A stretch of DNA of 64,000 nt. It comes from Lysobacterales bacterium. GTDB lineage: Bacteria; Pseudomonadota; Gammaproteobacteria; Xanthomonadales; Rhodanobacteraceae. Shown piece by piece: positions 16,836-25,680 of the stretch (within the stretch, counting starts at the first letter, position 1; the number at the start of each line of letters is the position of its first letter). The stretch lies in NCBI GenBank assembly GCA_015655335.1, contig JAATFF010000155.1:1-64000 (forward strand), in the 5' to 3' direction. Both the position numbers and the translations under genes were made by a program. The notes below the pieces were generated by a model that was given only the letters and a program-made list of their open reading frames with translations, was not told the origin of the DNA and made no database searches.

Positions 16836-18059
16836 ATGGATCAGATTTACACCCTAAACCTCCGCCACCTTGCCGCGCTCAGCGTTATCGCGCGTGCCGG
16901 CAGCATGAGTGCGGCGGCCGAGCAGGTCAGTCTTTCGCAACCGGCGATGACCCAAGCCGTCGCCAAGCTCGAACATCATCTTGAGATCCGTCTATTCGAA
17001 CGTCAGGCCGTCGGCATGCGCCCGACCGCAACCGGACTCGCCTGGATCATTCGCGTCGAGCGGGCGCTGCGCTATCTCACCCAAGCCGTGCGTTTAGTGC
17101 GACGTTCTGCGCGCATGGCGCCGCTTGCGCACATCGAGCGGCGTGTCAGCATGATTCAGCTACGCGCTCTGGTGGCGGTGGAACATCACAGCAGTTACGC
17201 CGCTGCGGCTGAGCAGATCGGGCTATCGCAACCGGCCGTATTCCGCGCTGTGCGAGAACTTCAAGACGCTTTGGGCGCAGAGTTATTGGTGCGAGCCGGA
17301 CGTGCAGTAAGACCCACCGATCTAGCCAGCCGTTTCGTGCGCTTCGTGCGCCTGATGTTGGCCGAGTTGCGCACGGGATTGGACGAAATCGCCGCCGGCA
17401 AGCATGGCGGCGGCCGCATCAGCATCGGTACGTTGCCGATGGCGCGCACGGTGTTTCTGCCCGACTTGCTGGCGCGATTCGCGCAGGAGCATCCGGGCGC
17501 ATCGGTAGAAGTGCGTGAAGCGCCTTATGGCGAGCTGTTGATCGCACTGCGCCACGGCGATATCGACCTGATGATCGGCGGCGCCATGCGCCATCCGGCA
17601 CCCGCCAATGACGTGGAACAGGAAGCCTTGTTCGATGACGAACTCTTCATCGTCGGCAACAGCGCTCATCCATTACGGCGCAACAAGGTCGTCACCATCC
17701 AGGACCTGTTCGCCTATCCCTGGGCCGTGCCGGCGCTCGGCGTACCGATGCGGCGCAATTGGGAGACGCTGTTTCGCACCCACGGTGTCGAACCACCGAC
17801 GCCACGCATCGAATGCGGCTCGGTGCTGGTCGCGCGCGGACTCATGCTTAAGGGCGAATGGCTGACCCTGATGTCGCTGGACCAGTTCCTGTTCGAGCGC
17901 CAGGCCGGTGCCTTGGCTGAAATACCCATCGAGGGCGGCGTCCTGCGTCGGCGCATCGCCATGACATGGCGCAGCGATTGGCGTCCTACTTCCATGCAGG
18001 AACGCTTGGCAGTCATGGCGCGCGAGATGGGCGCCGAACGCATCCGCTTACTGCCGTGA
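16836..18059 (+). CDS. LysR-family regulator with two helix-turn-helix domains
   Basis: 407 residues from the ATG at 16836; ordinary LysR proteins have about 300. A first HTH (about residues 9-68: AAAEQVSLSQPAMTQAVAKLE) is followed by a second complete one (about 106-165: AAAEQIGLSQPAVFRAVREL), then one LysR substrate-binding domain from about residue 195 (GRISIGTLPMARTVFLPDLLARF). It is divergent from the aromatic-acid operon and most likely controls it, using a pathway intermediate as inducer. The two HTH segments differ from each other, so the doubling is old. No frameshift is involved. Confidence 0.9.
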   Translation: MDQIYTLNLRHLAALSVIARAGSMSAAAEQVSLSQPAMTQAVAKLEHHLEIRLFERQAVGMRPTATGLAWIIRVERALRYLTQAVRLVRRSARMAPLAHIERRVSMIQLRALVAVEHHSSYAAAAEQIGLSQPAVFRAVRELQDALGAELLVRAGRAVRPTDLASRFVRFVRLMLAELRTGLDEIAAGKHGGGRISIGTLPMARTVFLPDLLARFAQEHPGASVEVREAPYGELLIALRHGDIDLMIGGAMRHPAPANDVEQEALFDDELFIVGNSAHPLRRNKVVTIQDLFAYPWAVPALGVPMRRNWETLFRTHGVEPPTPRIECGSVLVARGLMLKGEWLTLMSLDQFLFERQAGALAEIPIEGGVLRRRIAMTWRSDWRPTSMQERLAVMAREMGAERIRLLP

Positions 18060-18110
18060 TCCCGCTTATCGATTCTTCTTTCGAGCAAACGGTTGTCTGC
18101 GCGCAATGAG

Positions 18111-18335
18111 TTAGCCGCAGCACCCAGCTGCCGGGCCTGCGACCTGGACGGGCGGACATTTGGCAGTGCCATAGGAACAAAAGACGCAGCAGTGGCCGGG
18201 CAACGGCTTAAGTAACTCTTGGCAGGATGCGCACTCGTAAAAATAGATGCATGCGTCGGTAGGCATCGTCTCGGTCTTGGCGTAACCGCAGAACGGGCAA
18301 GCAAGCGTAGACGAGAGTGTGATGGCTTCTTGCAT
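18111..18335 (-). CDS. GDCCVxC-domain small cysteine-rich protein
   Basis: 74 residues with CPFCGYAK, YFYECASCQELLKP and GHCCVFCSYGTAKCPP, the layout of GDCCVxC-domain proteins (His here replaces the Asp). Four or more Cys pairs suggest metal or metalloid binding. The family is commonly found near mercury and arsenic genes. It follows acr3 by 86 bases on the same strand, and so may be the last gene of the arsenic operon. Function is not established. Confidence 0.8.
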   Translation of the reverse strand: MQEAITLSSTLACPFCGYAKTETMPTDACIYFYECASCQELLKPLPGHCCVFCSYGTAKCPPVQVAGPAAGCCG

Positions 18336-18421
18336 GACTAGAAATCGCTTTTAACGGCTGATGCCTGAGTTAAGCACCGCACGGTACGCGCGTCCGCTTG
18401 CTTGAGCAACGTGACTTACCG

Positions 18422-19489
18422 TCACAGCTTAACCTCCATAGCTTGTCGTGGCTCAAACCAGTTTTCGGTGCGCCGAACGATATGCACGACCGAGAGCATG
18501 ACCGGAACCTCCACCAGTACACCCACAACGGTCGCCAACGCCGCCCCAGAACGAAGCCCGAACAGACTGATGGCTGCCGCGACGGCAAGTTCAAAGAAAT
18601 TACTGGCTCCGATCAATGCGGCGGGTCCAGCAACACAGTGAGGCACGCCTAGCCAACGGCTGAGACCGTACGCTATTCCCGCGTTGAAGTAGACCTGTAC
18701 CACGATGGGTACAGCTAGAAGGGCGATGACCATGGGTTGCGCGATGATGGCCTCGCCTTGGAAGCCAAACAGCAGCACCAGCGTTGCGAGCAGCGCGGCG
18801 GTCGACCATGGATCCATATGTCTGATCGTGGCATCCAACGCTTGCTGCCCTGCGCGCTGCAAAACATACCAACGGCGGCACTGCGCCAGTAGCACCGGCA
18901 CGACGATGTACAGCAGAACCGACAACAACAGCGTGCCCCACGGAACATGGATGGAGGCAACGCCTAGCAGCAACCCGACGATTGGCGCGAACGCCACGAC
19001 CATGATGGCGTCGTTCAGTGCGACCTGTGCGAGTGTGAAGTTAGGTTCGCCGCCGCACAGCCGCGACCATACGAACACCATCGCCGTGCACGGCGCTGCC
19101 GCGAGCAGAATCAAGCCAGCGATGTAAGCGTCGTGCTCGCCGGCCGGCAACCATGCAGCGAATATGTGCCGGACGAACAACCAACCGAGCAGTGCCATCG
19201 AGAACGGTTTGATCGCCCAATTGACCATTAACGTTACGCCAATACCTCGTGCCTGTCGGCGCACGCCAGCAAGTTGGCTGAAGTCCACTTTCAGCAACAT
19301 CGGAATGATCATCAACCACACCAGCAACGCCACGGGCAGGTTGATGCGCTGCACTTCCAGGCCAGCCAGGATGGTGAAGACCGAAGGGAACGCGTGCCCG
19401 AGCGAAATGCCTGCCACGATGCATAGCGCCACCCAAAGGCTGAGATAACGCGCAAAAATTCCCATGGAAGCGTCTTGTGAATCAGCCAT
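18422..19489 (-). CDS. acr3: Arsenite efflux permease Acr3
   Basis: 355 residues with about ten membrane helices, typical of Acr3 (BART superfamily) and distinct from ArsB. Signatures: LALLVWLMIIPMLLKVDF-like segment, NWAIKPFSMALLGWLF, LILLAAAPCTAMVFVWSRLCGGEPNFTLAQVALND (with the essential Cys in APCTAMVFVWS) and LIGASNFFELAVA. It expels arsenite made by the ArsC reductase. Its start overlaps the arsC stop by 8 bases, so the two are translationally linked. Confidence 0.95.
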   Translation of the reverse strand: MADSQDASMGIFARYLSLWVALCIVAGISLGHAFPSVFTILAGLEVQRINLPVALLVWLMIIPMLLKVDFSQLAGVRRQARGIGVTLMVNWAIKPFSMALLGWLFVRHIFAAWLPAGEHDAYIAGLILLAAAPCTAMVFVWSRLCGGEPNFTLAQVALNDAIMVVAFAPIVGLLLGVASIHVPWGTLLLSVLLYIVVPVLLAQCRRWYVLQRAGQQALDATIRHMDPWSTAALLATLVLLFGFQGEAIIAQPMVIALLAVPIVVQVYFNAGIAYGLSRWLGVPHCVAGPAALIGASNFFELAVAAAISLFGLRSGAALATVVGVLVEVPVMLSVVHIVRRTENWFEPRQAMEVKL

Positions 19490-19988
19490 GGTCGGCGTTC
19501 GTTTGACCGATGGCGCGTAACTCTTGCTGGGTTGTCACGCGGTCGAGCTTATCCAACGGCAAAGCGAGCAAGAGATCGATGCGGTGCTTGAGCATCATCC
19601 ACGCCGAACGGAATGCTTTGCGCCGCTCTTCATCGGAGCCTTCCACCGCAACGGGATCTGGCACGCCCCAATGGGCAGTCACAGGCTGACCGGGCCAGAT
19701 GGGACACACTTCACCGGCGGCGTTGTCGCAGACCGTAATGACCATATCGATGGAAAGCGAGTCGGGCTGGGCAAACTCATCCCAGCTTTTGCTGCGCAGT
19801 GGTTCTTGGTAGCCGATGCTACGAGCCAGTTCTTCGGCCATGGGCTGGACGCTTCCGCTTGGAAAGCTGCCGGCGCTGAAGGCTTTGAAATGACCTTTAC
19901 CCAGGATGTTGAGCAGACTCTCTGCCATGACGCTGCGCGCAGAATTTCCGGTACATAGGAAGAGCACGTTGTAAGGCTGCGTACGCAT
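19482..19988 (-). CDS. arsC: Arsenate reductase, LMW-phosphatase/thioredoxin-type
   Basis: 168 residues. The ATG at 19988 is preferred: GAGG stands 6 bases before it, whereas it touches the alternative ATG at 19994. The P-loop C12-TGNSA-R18-S is the CX5R motif of low-molecular-weight tyrosine phosphatases. DMVITVCDNAAGEVCPIWPG supplies the second and third redox cysteines, and WGVPDPV the general acid. It reduces arsenate to arsenite for Acr3. The gap to arsI is 8 bases. Confidence 0.95.
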   Translation of the reverse strand: MRTQPYNVLFLCTGNSARSVMAESLLNILGKGHFKAFSAGSFPSGSVQPMAEELARSIGYQEPLRSKSWDEFAQPDSLSIDMVITVCDNAAGEVCPIWPGQPVTAHWGVPDPVAVEGSDEERRKAFRSAWMMLKHRIDLLLALPLDKLDRVTTQQELRAIGQTNADHG

Positions 19989-19996
19989 AGCCATCC

Positions 19997-20452
19997 TCAG
20001 GTTTTCGGGCCACAGCTTGCAGTGCCGCTTCCTAATTGACGGCCACGACACGGCGCTGCATCACTCTGTTCGTGAGTGCTGGCGTAGGTAGTGGCATCGC
20101 CATGCGTGTAGAAACTCTCCCAACGCACTCCCTGTGGATCTTCGGCCCAGAACTTGTCCGAGCGTGCGTAGCAACATATCGTGGACTTCTCAGCCAGAGC
20201 GACAGCATCGGCCGCCTGTAGGCGCCCGCCGATTGCGGACAATTCATTTGCATCCTCTGCCTGCAGCCCTAAATGATCGACGCCTACTTGGCGGCCACGC
20301 TGAGAGATCGCGAAATTCACGCGCGGGTCGTCCAGCATCCATTTGGCGTAATCGGATTTGATGACGTTGGGTGCGGTGCCAAACAACGTAGAATAAAAGC
20401 GAATGCTGCTGTCGAGCTCGTCGACATTCACGTGTACATGAAAGCGTTTCAT
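19997..20452 (-). CDS. arsI: ArsI/CadI family dioxygenase (C-As lyase)
   Basis: 151 residues of the vicinal-oxygen-chelate fold. It starts MKRFHVHVNVDELDSSIRFYSTLFG, then VDHLGLQ (His60), the vicinal pair C93-C94 in TICCYARSDKFW, and WESF (Glu112). In ArsI the Cys pair binds trivalent organoarsenicals and the His/Glu set binds Fe(II), cleaving the carbon-arsenic bond. The ATG overlaps the arsR stop as ATGA. The C-terminus ends SCGPKT with another Cys. Relatives are also called CadI (cadmium-induced), but the arsenic context supports ArsI. Confidence 0.85.
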   Translation of the reverse strand: MKRFHVHVNVDELDSSIRFYSTLFGTAPNVIKSDYAKWMLDDPRVNFAISQRGRQVGVDHLGLQAEDANELSAIGGRLQAADAVALAEKSTICCYARSDKFWAEDPQGVRWESFYTHGDATTYASTHEQSDAAPCRGRQLGSGTASCGPKT

Positions 20453-20793
20453 GATGTTCTCCGACGAGGTTTACAAACCGCTGCGGGCTGACAGGCTGCC
20501 GAAGACGACGACCCGGCGCAGCAGTTTTCGCTGAGGTAGCCAAGCAGGTCGTTCATCTGCGTGTAATTCGCCGTGCACTGGATGACGCGTCCACGACGTT
20601 CGTCGCTGACCAATCCGGCGCGACGAAGCATGTGCAGGTGATTGGTCAGCGTGGCGCCGGGAAGGCCGGTCGCTTCGCCCAACTCCCCTACGGATAAACC
20701 GGCGTCGCCCGCTTGAACCAGCAGACGGAAAAGATTGAGGCGATGCTCTTGCGCGAGCGCGGCAAGACAAGCCAGGGCATTCGTCGATTCCAT
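20449..20793 (-). CDS. arsR: ArsR-family arsenic-responsive repressor
   Basis: 114 residues, one winged HTH (ATGLPGATLTNHLHMLRRAGLV). The classic ELCVCDLC helix motif is absent; instead Cys91-Cys92 with Cys101 and Cys107 lie at the C-terminal end, like the CC...C arsenite site of the Acidithiobacillus-type ArsR. First gene of the operon arsR-arsI-arsC-acr3. Repression is expected to lift when arsenite bridges these cysteines. Confidence 0.92.
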   Translation of the reverse strand: MESTNALACLAALAQEHRLNLFRLLVQAGDAGLSVGELGEATGLPGATLTNHLHMLRRAGLVSDERRGRVIQCTANYTQMNDLLGYLSENCCAGSSSSAACQPAAVCKPRRRTS

Positions 20794-20828
20794 ATTTCGA
20801 GAATTATGGAATTAAATGCTTATGTCAA
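20794..20828 (-). promoter_or_regulatory. ars operon promoter/operator region
   Basis: A perfect TTGACA (complement of 20823-20828) stands about 30 bases before the arsR start in AT-rich DNA. ATTTC-GA-GAATT, an imperfect inverted repeat next to the start codon, could be the ArsR site. A -10 box is less clear; the leader must be very short. Confidence 0.4.
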
Positions 20829-20887
20829 GAACCTGGCTTAGCCGAGGCGGGCGATTGGCCGGTTTTCGCCATCCTTGGCAGGCCCAA

Positions 20888-21970
20888 TCACTTTAGCGAC
20901 AGGGCGACCTCAAGCTCATCATCGGCAACATGCGCGGCTTCGGCTTTTCGCCACCAACGCTCGCCGGTGTGCGGAGCGGCGAGATCCAATCGTTCGCCCA
21001 TGCGTGGTGTGGCCAAGGCAACATCGCGTTGCATGGAGAGCGCCGTAATCTGTTCGAACGGATCCTGCCAGCGATGCATCGCCAGATCGATAGTACCGTT
21101 GTGTATGGGCATCAGCCACTGCCCTTGCAGATCGACGTGCGCCTGCATGGTTTGCGTCGGCTGCATGTGGACATAGGGCCACTGCGGATCGTAGGCACCG
21201 GTTTCCAGCAGCGTCACGTTGAACGGCCCTAAGCGTTCGCCGATGGTTTTGAAGCCATCGAAGTAGCCGGTGTCGCCACTGAAGAACACGCGCAAATTGT
21301 CATCGACGATGACCCACGATGCCCACAGCGTGCTGTTGCTGTCGCAAAGACCGCGTCCGGAAAAGTGCTGCGCCGGTGTTGCTGTGAAGCGCAAGCCATC
21401 GACGTCGACGCTCTGCCACCAGTCCAGCTGACGTACTTTGGCAGCATCCACGCCCCACTCGACCAAGCGATCTCCCACACCTAGCGGCGTCAGGAAAATT
21501 TCGGTCGTTTGAGCGAGGTACTGAACGGTGGCGCGGTCGAGGTGATCGTAGTGATCGTGAGACAAAATGACGCCACGTATCGGTGGCAGTTCTTCAAGCG
21601 CGATGGGCGGTTGATGAAAGCGCTTTGGCCCCATCCACTGAAAGGGCGACGCGCGTTCGGCGAATACGGGATCGGTGAGCCAGTAACCACCACGCAGTTT
21701 CAGCAATAGCGTCGAATGACCCAACCGGAAAAGACTGCGATCAGGTGCTGCCTCCAATTGCGCGCGCGATAGCGCCTGCACCGGCAGAGTGGTGTTAGGC
21801 ACCGTGCCAGCAGGCTTATGGAAGATTACGTTCCAGGCGATACGCAGGCCCTTGGCAAAGCCTCCGGCAGGGCGCGGCACCGGGTTGTGGAACTGATCGC
21901 CACGGCGTTGCGGCGATTGGGGGTATTTCGCGGTGCTGCGGCGAAACAGGGTGGTTAAGGGGGACGTCAT
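20888..21970 (-). CDS. MBL-fold metallo-hydrolase (UlaG/NAPE-PLD-like)
   Basis: 360 residues from the ATG at 21970, with GGAG about 9 bases upstream; an earlier in-frame ATG lies at 21988. Metal motif SHDHYDHLD, then TPAQHFSGRG, FSGDTGYFDGF and HMQPTQTMQAHVDL. This is the NAPE-phospholipase-D-like branch of the metallo-beta-lactamase superfamily, usually phosphodiesterases. No export signal. It is divergent from a TetR gene with a 120-base region between them, which suggests control by that regulator. Confidence 0.87.
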   Translation of the reverse strand: MTSPLTTLFRRSTAKYPQSPQRRGDQFHNPVPRPAGGFAKGLRIAWNVIFHKPAGTVPNTTLPVQALSRAQLEAAPDRSLFRLGHSTLLLKLRGGYWLTDPVFAERASPFQWMGPKRFHQPPIALEELPPIRGVILSHDHYDHLDRATVQYLAQTTEIFLTPLGVGDRLVEWGVDAAKVRQLDWWQSVDVDGLRFTATPAQHFSGRGLCDSNSTLWASWVIVDDNLRVFFSGDTGYFDGFKTIGERLGPFNVTLLETGAYDPQWPYVHMQPTQTMQAHVDLQGQWLMPIHNGTIDLAMHRWQDPFEQITALSMQRDVALATPRMGERLDLAAPHTGERWWRKAEAAHVADDELEVALSLK

Positions 21971-22035
21971 GGCGGGGCTCCGGGTCATCCGGGCGGCCAC
22001 TGGTTGATGACCGGGTCGCCCATGCAATACATACA

Positions 22036-22081
22036 CTACACAGTATAGTTTATTTATCGAAAAGTAAACCCTTCGGTGTAG
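22036..22081. promoter_or_regulatory. Nested inverted repeats in the MBL/TetR divergent region
   Basis: Outer arms CTACAC (22036-22041) and GTGTAG (22076-22081) enclose a second pair GTTTA (22048-22052) and TAAAC (22065-22069). They lie directly before the TetR start and are AT-rich, fitting an autoregulatory TetR operator. Confidence 0.45.
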
Positions 22082-22092
22082 AATGCCTCGTT

Positions 22093-22704
22093 ATGTCCTC
22101 TATACCGCCCTCACGCCTTACCGATCGCAAGCGCGCCGCCATCGTCGAGGCGGCCATCGATGAGTTCCGTATTGCTGGATACGAAGCCACCAGCATGGAC
22201 CGTATTGCCGCGCGGGCCGGCACTTCCAAGCGCACGGTCTATAACCACTTTCCCAGTAAGGAGGTCTTGTTCGCCGAGATCCTTCATCAGTTGTGGGACG
22301 CCAGCTTCGCGGGCGAAGCGCTGGCCTTTCGCGCCGACCAACCGCTGCGCGACCAGTTGCTGGAACTGATTGGACAAAAACTGCGCCTGCTCAATGACGA
22401 AGCGTTTGTATCGCTGGCCCGTGTCGCCATCGCCGCAGGAATCCATTCGCCCGAACGGGCGCAAGCGATGGTCGCGCGCATGGGAGAGCGAGAAGAGGGT
22501 TTGACTGTGTGGATCCGCGCCGCTGCCGCCGCGGGCCGCTTAAAGATTCCGGATCCCGTGTTCGCCTCGCATCAACTGCAAGGGCTGGTGAAGGGTTTTG
22601 CGTTCTGGCCACAAATCACGCTTGGGCAGCCTCCACTCAACGCTGCCGCGCAACGGCAGGTGGCCGAATCGGCGGTGGACATGTTCCTTGCGTACTACCC
22701 GTGA
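22093..22704 (+). CDS. TetR/AcrR-family repressor
   Basis: 203 residues. N-terminal HTH: KRAAIVEAAIDEFRIAGYEATSMDRIAARAGTSKRTVYNHFPSKEVLF, close to the AcrR consensus. The C-terminal ligand domain (about 60-203) carries LKIPDPVFASHQLQGLVKGFAFWPQ, resembling TetR_C AefR-like domains. Divergent from the MBL hydrolase gene, which is its likely target. The effector is unknown. Confidence 0.9.
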   Translation: MSSIPPSRLTDRKRAAIVEAAIDEFRIAGYEATSMDRIAARAGTSKRTVYNHFPSKEVLFAEILHQLWDASFAGEALAFRADQPLRDQLLELIGQKLRLLNDEAFVSLARVAIAAGIHSPERAQAMVARMGEREEGLTVWIRAAAAAGRLKIPDPVFASHQLQGLVKGFAFWPQITLGQPPLNAAAQRQVAESAVDMFLAYYP

Positions 22705-23208
22705 TAACCGAAATACGGTGATGCTTCGCGCGCGTAGCGACGTGCTAGGAATGAACAAGTCGGTGATGAATGCCATGCGCAAGTGAGCAAAGAGATTCCT
22801 TCGGTCTCTTCGTATTTTCGTAGTTCGCTCGCATTCTTAGCGCAGCGTTTTCCGTGACGAAAGATCACGTAAGGCATTCCACTTTTCGAGAACACCCAAG
22901 CGGAATGACGCGATCAACATCCATTTCGCTCGGACGTACGCCGCAGAGCTTTGCCTACATGAGCAGGCCACGTATCACGCGCTGACGCATGCTCTTATTC
23001 GCGCGACCCTCTCGTGTAATAGGAAATTCGTCTTACGGACGTCCGTTCATGCAAATAGCATGCTCTGTGAGGGGCTTTCACAATCTTTAACGTGCTCAAC
23101 CGCATTTTCGTCATATGTCCATCAGCATCAGCAACCAACGCATAGCAGTTCTTTAACGCTTCCTATGATTGTTTCGTATTCGAGTACGCCAACCCACAAG
23201 GTCATGCC
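22705..23208. other. Intergenic region upstream of the cysteine-dioxygenase-like gene
   Basis: No supportable gene; frames here are short and overlap. A 12-base palindrome ACGGAC-GTCCGT at 23035-23046 is followed at once by CATGC-AAATA-GCATG at 23048-23062. Both are possible regulator sites for the downstream thiol gene group. Confidence 0.4.
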
Positions 23209-23799
23209 ATGCACGACGCACTCAAACTTGCTGTTGCCGATTGGACGCAGCGGATTCTCCATCACATCGACACCTCGATCGACGCGAACAAGGCGGTCGA
23301 CGTTCGGCGCTTGGCGAACATTCTCGCGCCCGCATCGACATGGCAAGGATGTCCGCGTGCAGGGGATCTCTTCGGCGATACATCGTCGAACGGAGCGTAT
23401 CGCCGTATTCCTCTGGCGGATCATGCAAAGCGGGGCTACGAAGCGTTGCTGATCGTTTGGCCGCCGGATCACGCCACGCCCGTCCACGATCACGACGGAC
23501 TGTGGGGCATCGAGTTTGTGCTTGACGGCGTGCTGGAAGTCGAAGCCTTCGATCTTTCGCTGCAGGGACATCCTCGCCTCGTTTCCCGCGAGTCAACGAT
23601 TCTTGGCGTGGGCGATCACGTCGCATTCTCGGATGCGGACTATGCGCATCGCTGCCGCAACCTTTCTTCGAATCGACCGACCCTTTCGCTGCACATTTAC
23701 GGCGGCGAACTTAATACGTACCAGAGCTTTCATCCGCACGATGAAGGTCACTGGATCAGCAATACGCACCACACGGTTCGCGAACCTTCATTGGTCTGA
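23209..23799 (+). CDS. Cysteine dioxygenase-like cupin
   Basis: 196 residues; AAGG upstream of the ATG. Cupin with YEALLIVWPPDHATPVHDHDGLWGIEFVLDG (HxH...E metal set) and a later DYAHRCRN His, matching bacterial type I cysteine dioxygenases. These iron enzymes add oxygen to the thiol of cysteine or related thiols giving sulfinates. Followed at 80 bases by an FAD/NAD(P)-binding protein on the same strand, then by a TonB receptor. Other thiols (3-mercaptopropionate and similar) are possible substrates. Confidence 0.82.
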   Translation: MHDALKLAVADWTQRILHHIDTSIDANKAVDVRRLANILAPASTWQGCPRAGDLFGDTSSNGAYRRIPLADHAKRGYEALLIVWPPDHATPVHDHDGLWGIEFVLDGVLEVEAFDLSLQGHPRLVSRESTILGVGDHVAFSDADYAHRCRNLSSNRPTLSLHIYGGELNTYQSFHPHDEGHWISNTHHTVREPSLV

Positions 23800-23878
23800 T
23801 CCAAAGGGCGTTAGCAGGAAGCACCGCCGAACCGGCGATGGATCGCACTAGTACATTTGCTTTGCTTGGGGAAGTCTT

Positions 23879-25273
23879 ATGACGCATATCGCAGTGATTG
23901 GTGGTGGCGCGGCGGGCGCGGCTGTGTTCGGCGCATTGTTGTGCAAGCACGACGAGGCTGTCGTGCATTGGATAACCGGGCGCTCCACGACCGGCCGCGG
24001 CGTGGCTTACGCCACCGACGACGATCACCATCTGCTCAATGTGCGCGCCAGCGGCATGGGTTTGTATGCCGATCAGGACGAAGACTTCGTCCAGCATGCT
24101 TCGCGCGATCACGCGAACGTACGCGGCACCGACTTTCTTCCGCGGCGCCTTTTCGGCGACTTCATCGAAGCTCAGGTTCGCAAGCGCATAAGCTCGGCGG
24201 AACAAAGAGGCCGTCGCTTTGCTGTGCACCCGGTGGAAGCGTTGCGCATCGATCCACAGGTCGACGGTTACGACATTTTTCTCGCCGACGGAACCTGTCT
24301 GCATATCGACGCGGTTGTACTGGCAGTAGGCGCACTATCCCCGCGCCCGCTCCGGACGGTATCGGCCAGTGCATTGGCCAGCGGCGCGTATGAATTGGAT
24401 CCGTGGAACCTGCCGCAACGCACGCGCGCACCGCGTCGTTTGATTGTCATCGGCACCGGGTTGACTGCCGTCGACACGCTGCTATCGGCGTCCACGCGAT
24501 GGCCCGATGCAGAATTGGTAGCGGTTTCCCGGCACGGTCAGCTTCCCTTCGTGCATCCGGTTTTGCCCATTCAACCTTTCCCTGCGCAGGCGAGCCTCAA
24601 CGCAAGCTTGCTCGATTGCGACGGTGCAGCGCCGATGCTGCGGAAGATTCGCAGCGCCTTGCGCGACGCGCCCGATATCGATTGGCGCAGCCTCATCGAT
24701 GGCATGCGCCCGATCAACGCCACGCTCTGGCAGAACCTGACTCATGCAAAGCGCCGCCAGTTTCTACATCATGCACGCTGGATCTGGGAAGCATCTCGAC
24801 ATCGCGTGGCACCCCGATCCGCCGAGACGATCCAGCAATTGCGTGACGAAGGAAGGTTGCAGGTGAATGCTGCACGCGTGCTCGGCGTGGATGGCCAGGG
24901 TCCGCTCGATGTTACGGTTCGCACGCGCTCGAATCAGGTGTTGACGACTCTGCAGGCAGATCTGGTCGTGCAGGCCACCGGACTGGATACCGCGGTGGCT
25001 TTCACCGAACACACCTTGCTGTCGCAACTCATCGACGACGGCTTAGTCGTCGCCGATCCACTGCAGTTGGGTCTGTCGGCGTGCCCTGACGGTCGTCTTC
25101 TCAACGCGCGTGGGGATGTGCAACGCGGCCTGTACGCTATCGGCTCGCTGCTTCGCGGCAATCTTTGGGAATGTACGGCGATGCCAGAGATACGAACGGC
25201 TGCGCACACACTTGCCTCGACACTGATCGCAGATCGCTCGCAGGCCGAGGCAACGGCCACCGTAGTGGCCTGA
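23879..25273 (+). CDS. FAD/NAD(P)-binding oxidoreductase (NAD_binding_9 type)
   Basis: 464 residues from the ATG at 23879, with GGGGAAG upstream. N-terminal dinucleotide site IAVIGGGAAGAAVFGALL, then HHLLNVRASGMGLYADQDEDF, FLPRRLFGDF, and the mid-protein second glycine motif LIVIGTGLTAVDTLLS. It ends with LYAIGSLLRGNLWECTAMPEIR. The layout is of HI0933/NAD_binding_9 proteins, some of which are L-lysine-6-monooxygenase-like or thiol-linked. It forms a pair with the cupin gene. Substrate unknown. Confidence 0.8.
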   Translation: MTHIAVIGGGAAGAAVFGALLCKHDEAVVHWITGRSTTGRGVAYATDDDHHLLNVRASGMGLYADQDEDFVQHASRDHANVRGTDFLPRRLFGDFIEAQVRKRISSAEQRGRRFAVHPVEALRIDPQVDGYDIFLADGTCLHIDAVVLAVGALSPRPLRTVSASALASGAYELDPWNLPQRTRAPRRLIVIGTGLTAVDTLLSASTRWPDAELVAVSRHGQLPFVHPVLPIQPFPAQASLNASLLDCDGAAPMLRKIRSALRDAPDIDWRSLIDGMRPINATLWQNLTHAKRRQFLHHARWIWEASRHRVAPRSAETIQQLRDEGRLQVNAARVLGVDGQGPLDVTVRTRSNQVLTTLQADLVVQATGLDTAVAFTEHTLLSQLIDDGLVVADPLQLGLSACPDGRLLNARGDVQRGLYAIGSLLRGNLWECTAMPEIRTAAHTLASTLIADRSQAEATATVVA

Positions 25274-25680
25274 TCTTCGTCGGCGCACTCAAGCAATTCG
25301 CGCCATCATCTACGTTCTTCTATCAAGGCGGCGATCATTCGCCGCTTTTTTTCGTCGATCGCTTACTCCGCGTATTCATGCTTCGGCGCTCTTGCTTTTT
25401 GTACGTTGCTTTCGATGCACGTCACTTAGTACTTGTTGTTATACCGACAGGTCAAACGCTCATCATTGAAACGTATATTTTTGCGCACGAGCAAAGTATC
25501 TATATAGCCAGCCTTTGACGTCGATGCGATGACTGCATCAGGGGACGTGAAGGTGCCGGGATTCGTGGTCCCGATGAAATCCACATCACAACATTCGGCG
25601 GAACCTCGCTGGCGCGGCCCCTCACCGCGGCGCGCATGGATGCGCGACTCCTTACCCCCATACGCACTCTTCGAGAACTC
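25274..25680. other. Intergenic region: terminator then promoter of the TonB receptor gene
   Basis: After the terminator at 25328-25352 no gene is seen. The remaining AT-rich 300 bases should carry the receptor promoter. In-frame ATG at 25636 precedes the chosen receptor start but lacks signal-peptide character. Confidence 0.5.
25328..25352 (+). terminator. Rho-independent terminator of the cupin/FAD gene pair
   Basis: GCGGCGA-TCAT-TCGCCGC, a perfect 7-base stem with a 4-base loop, is followed by seven T. It lies 54 bases after the FAD-protein stop. Confidence 0.9.
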
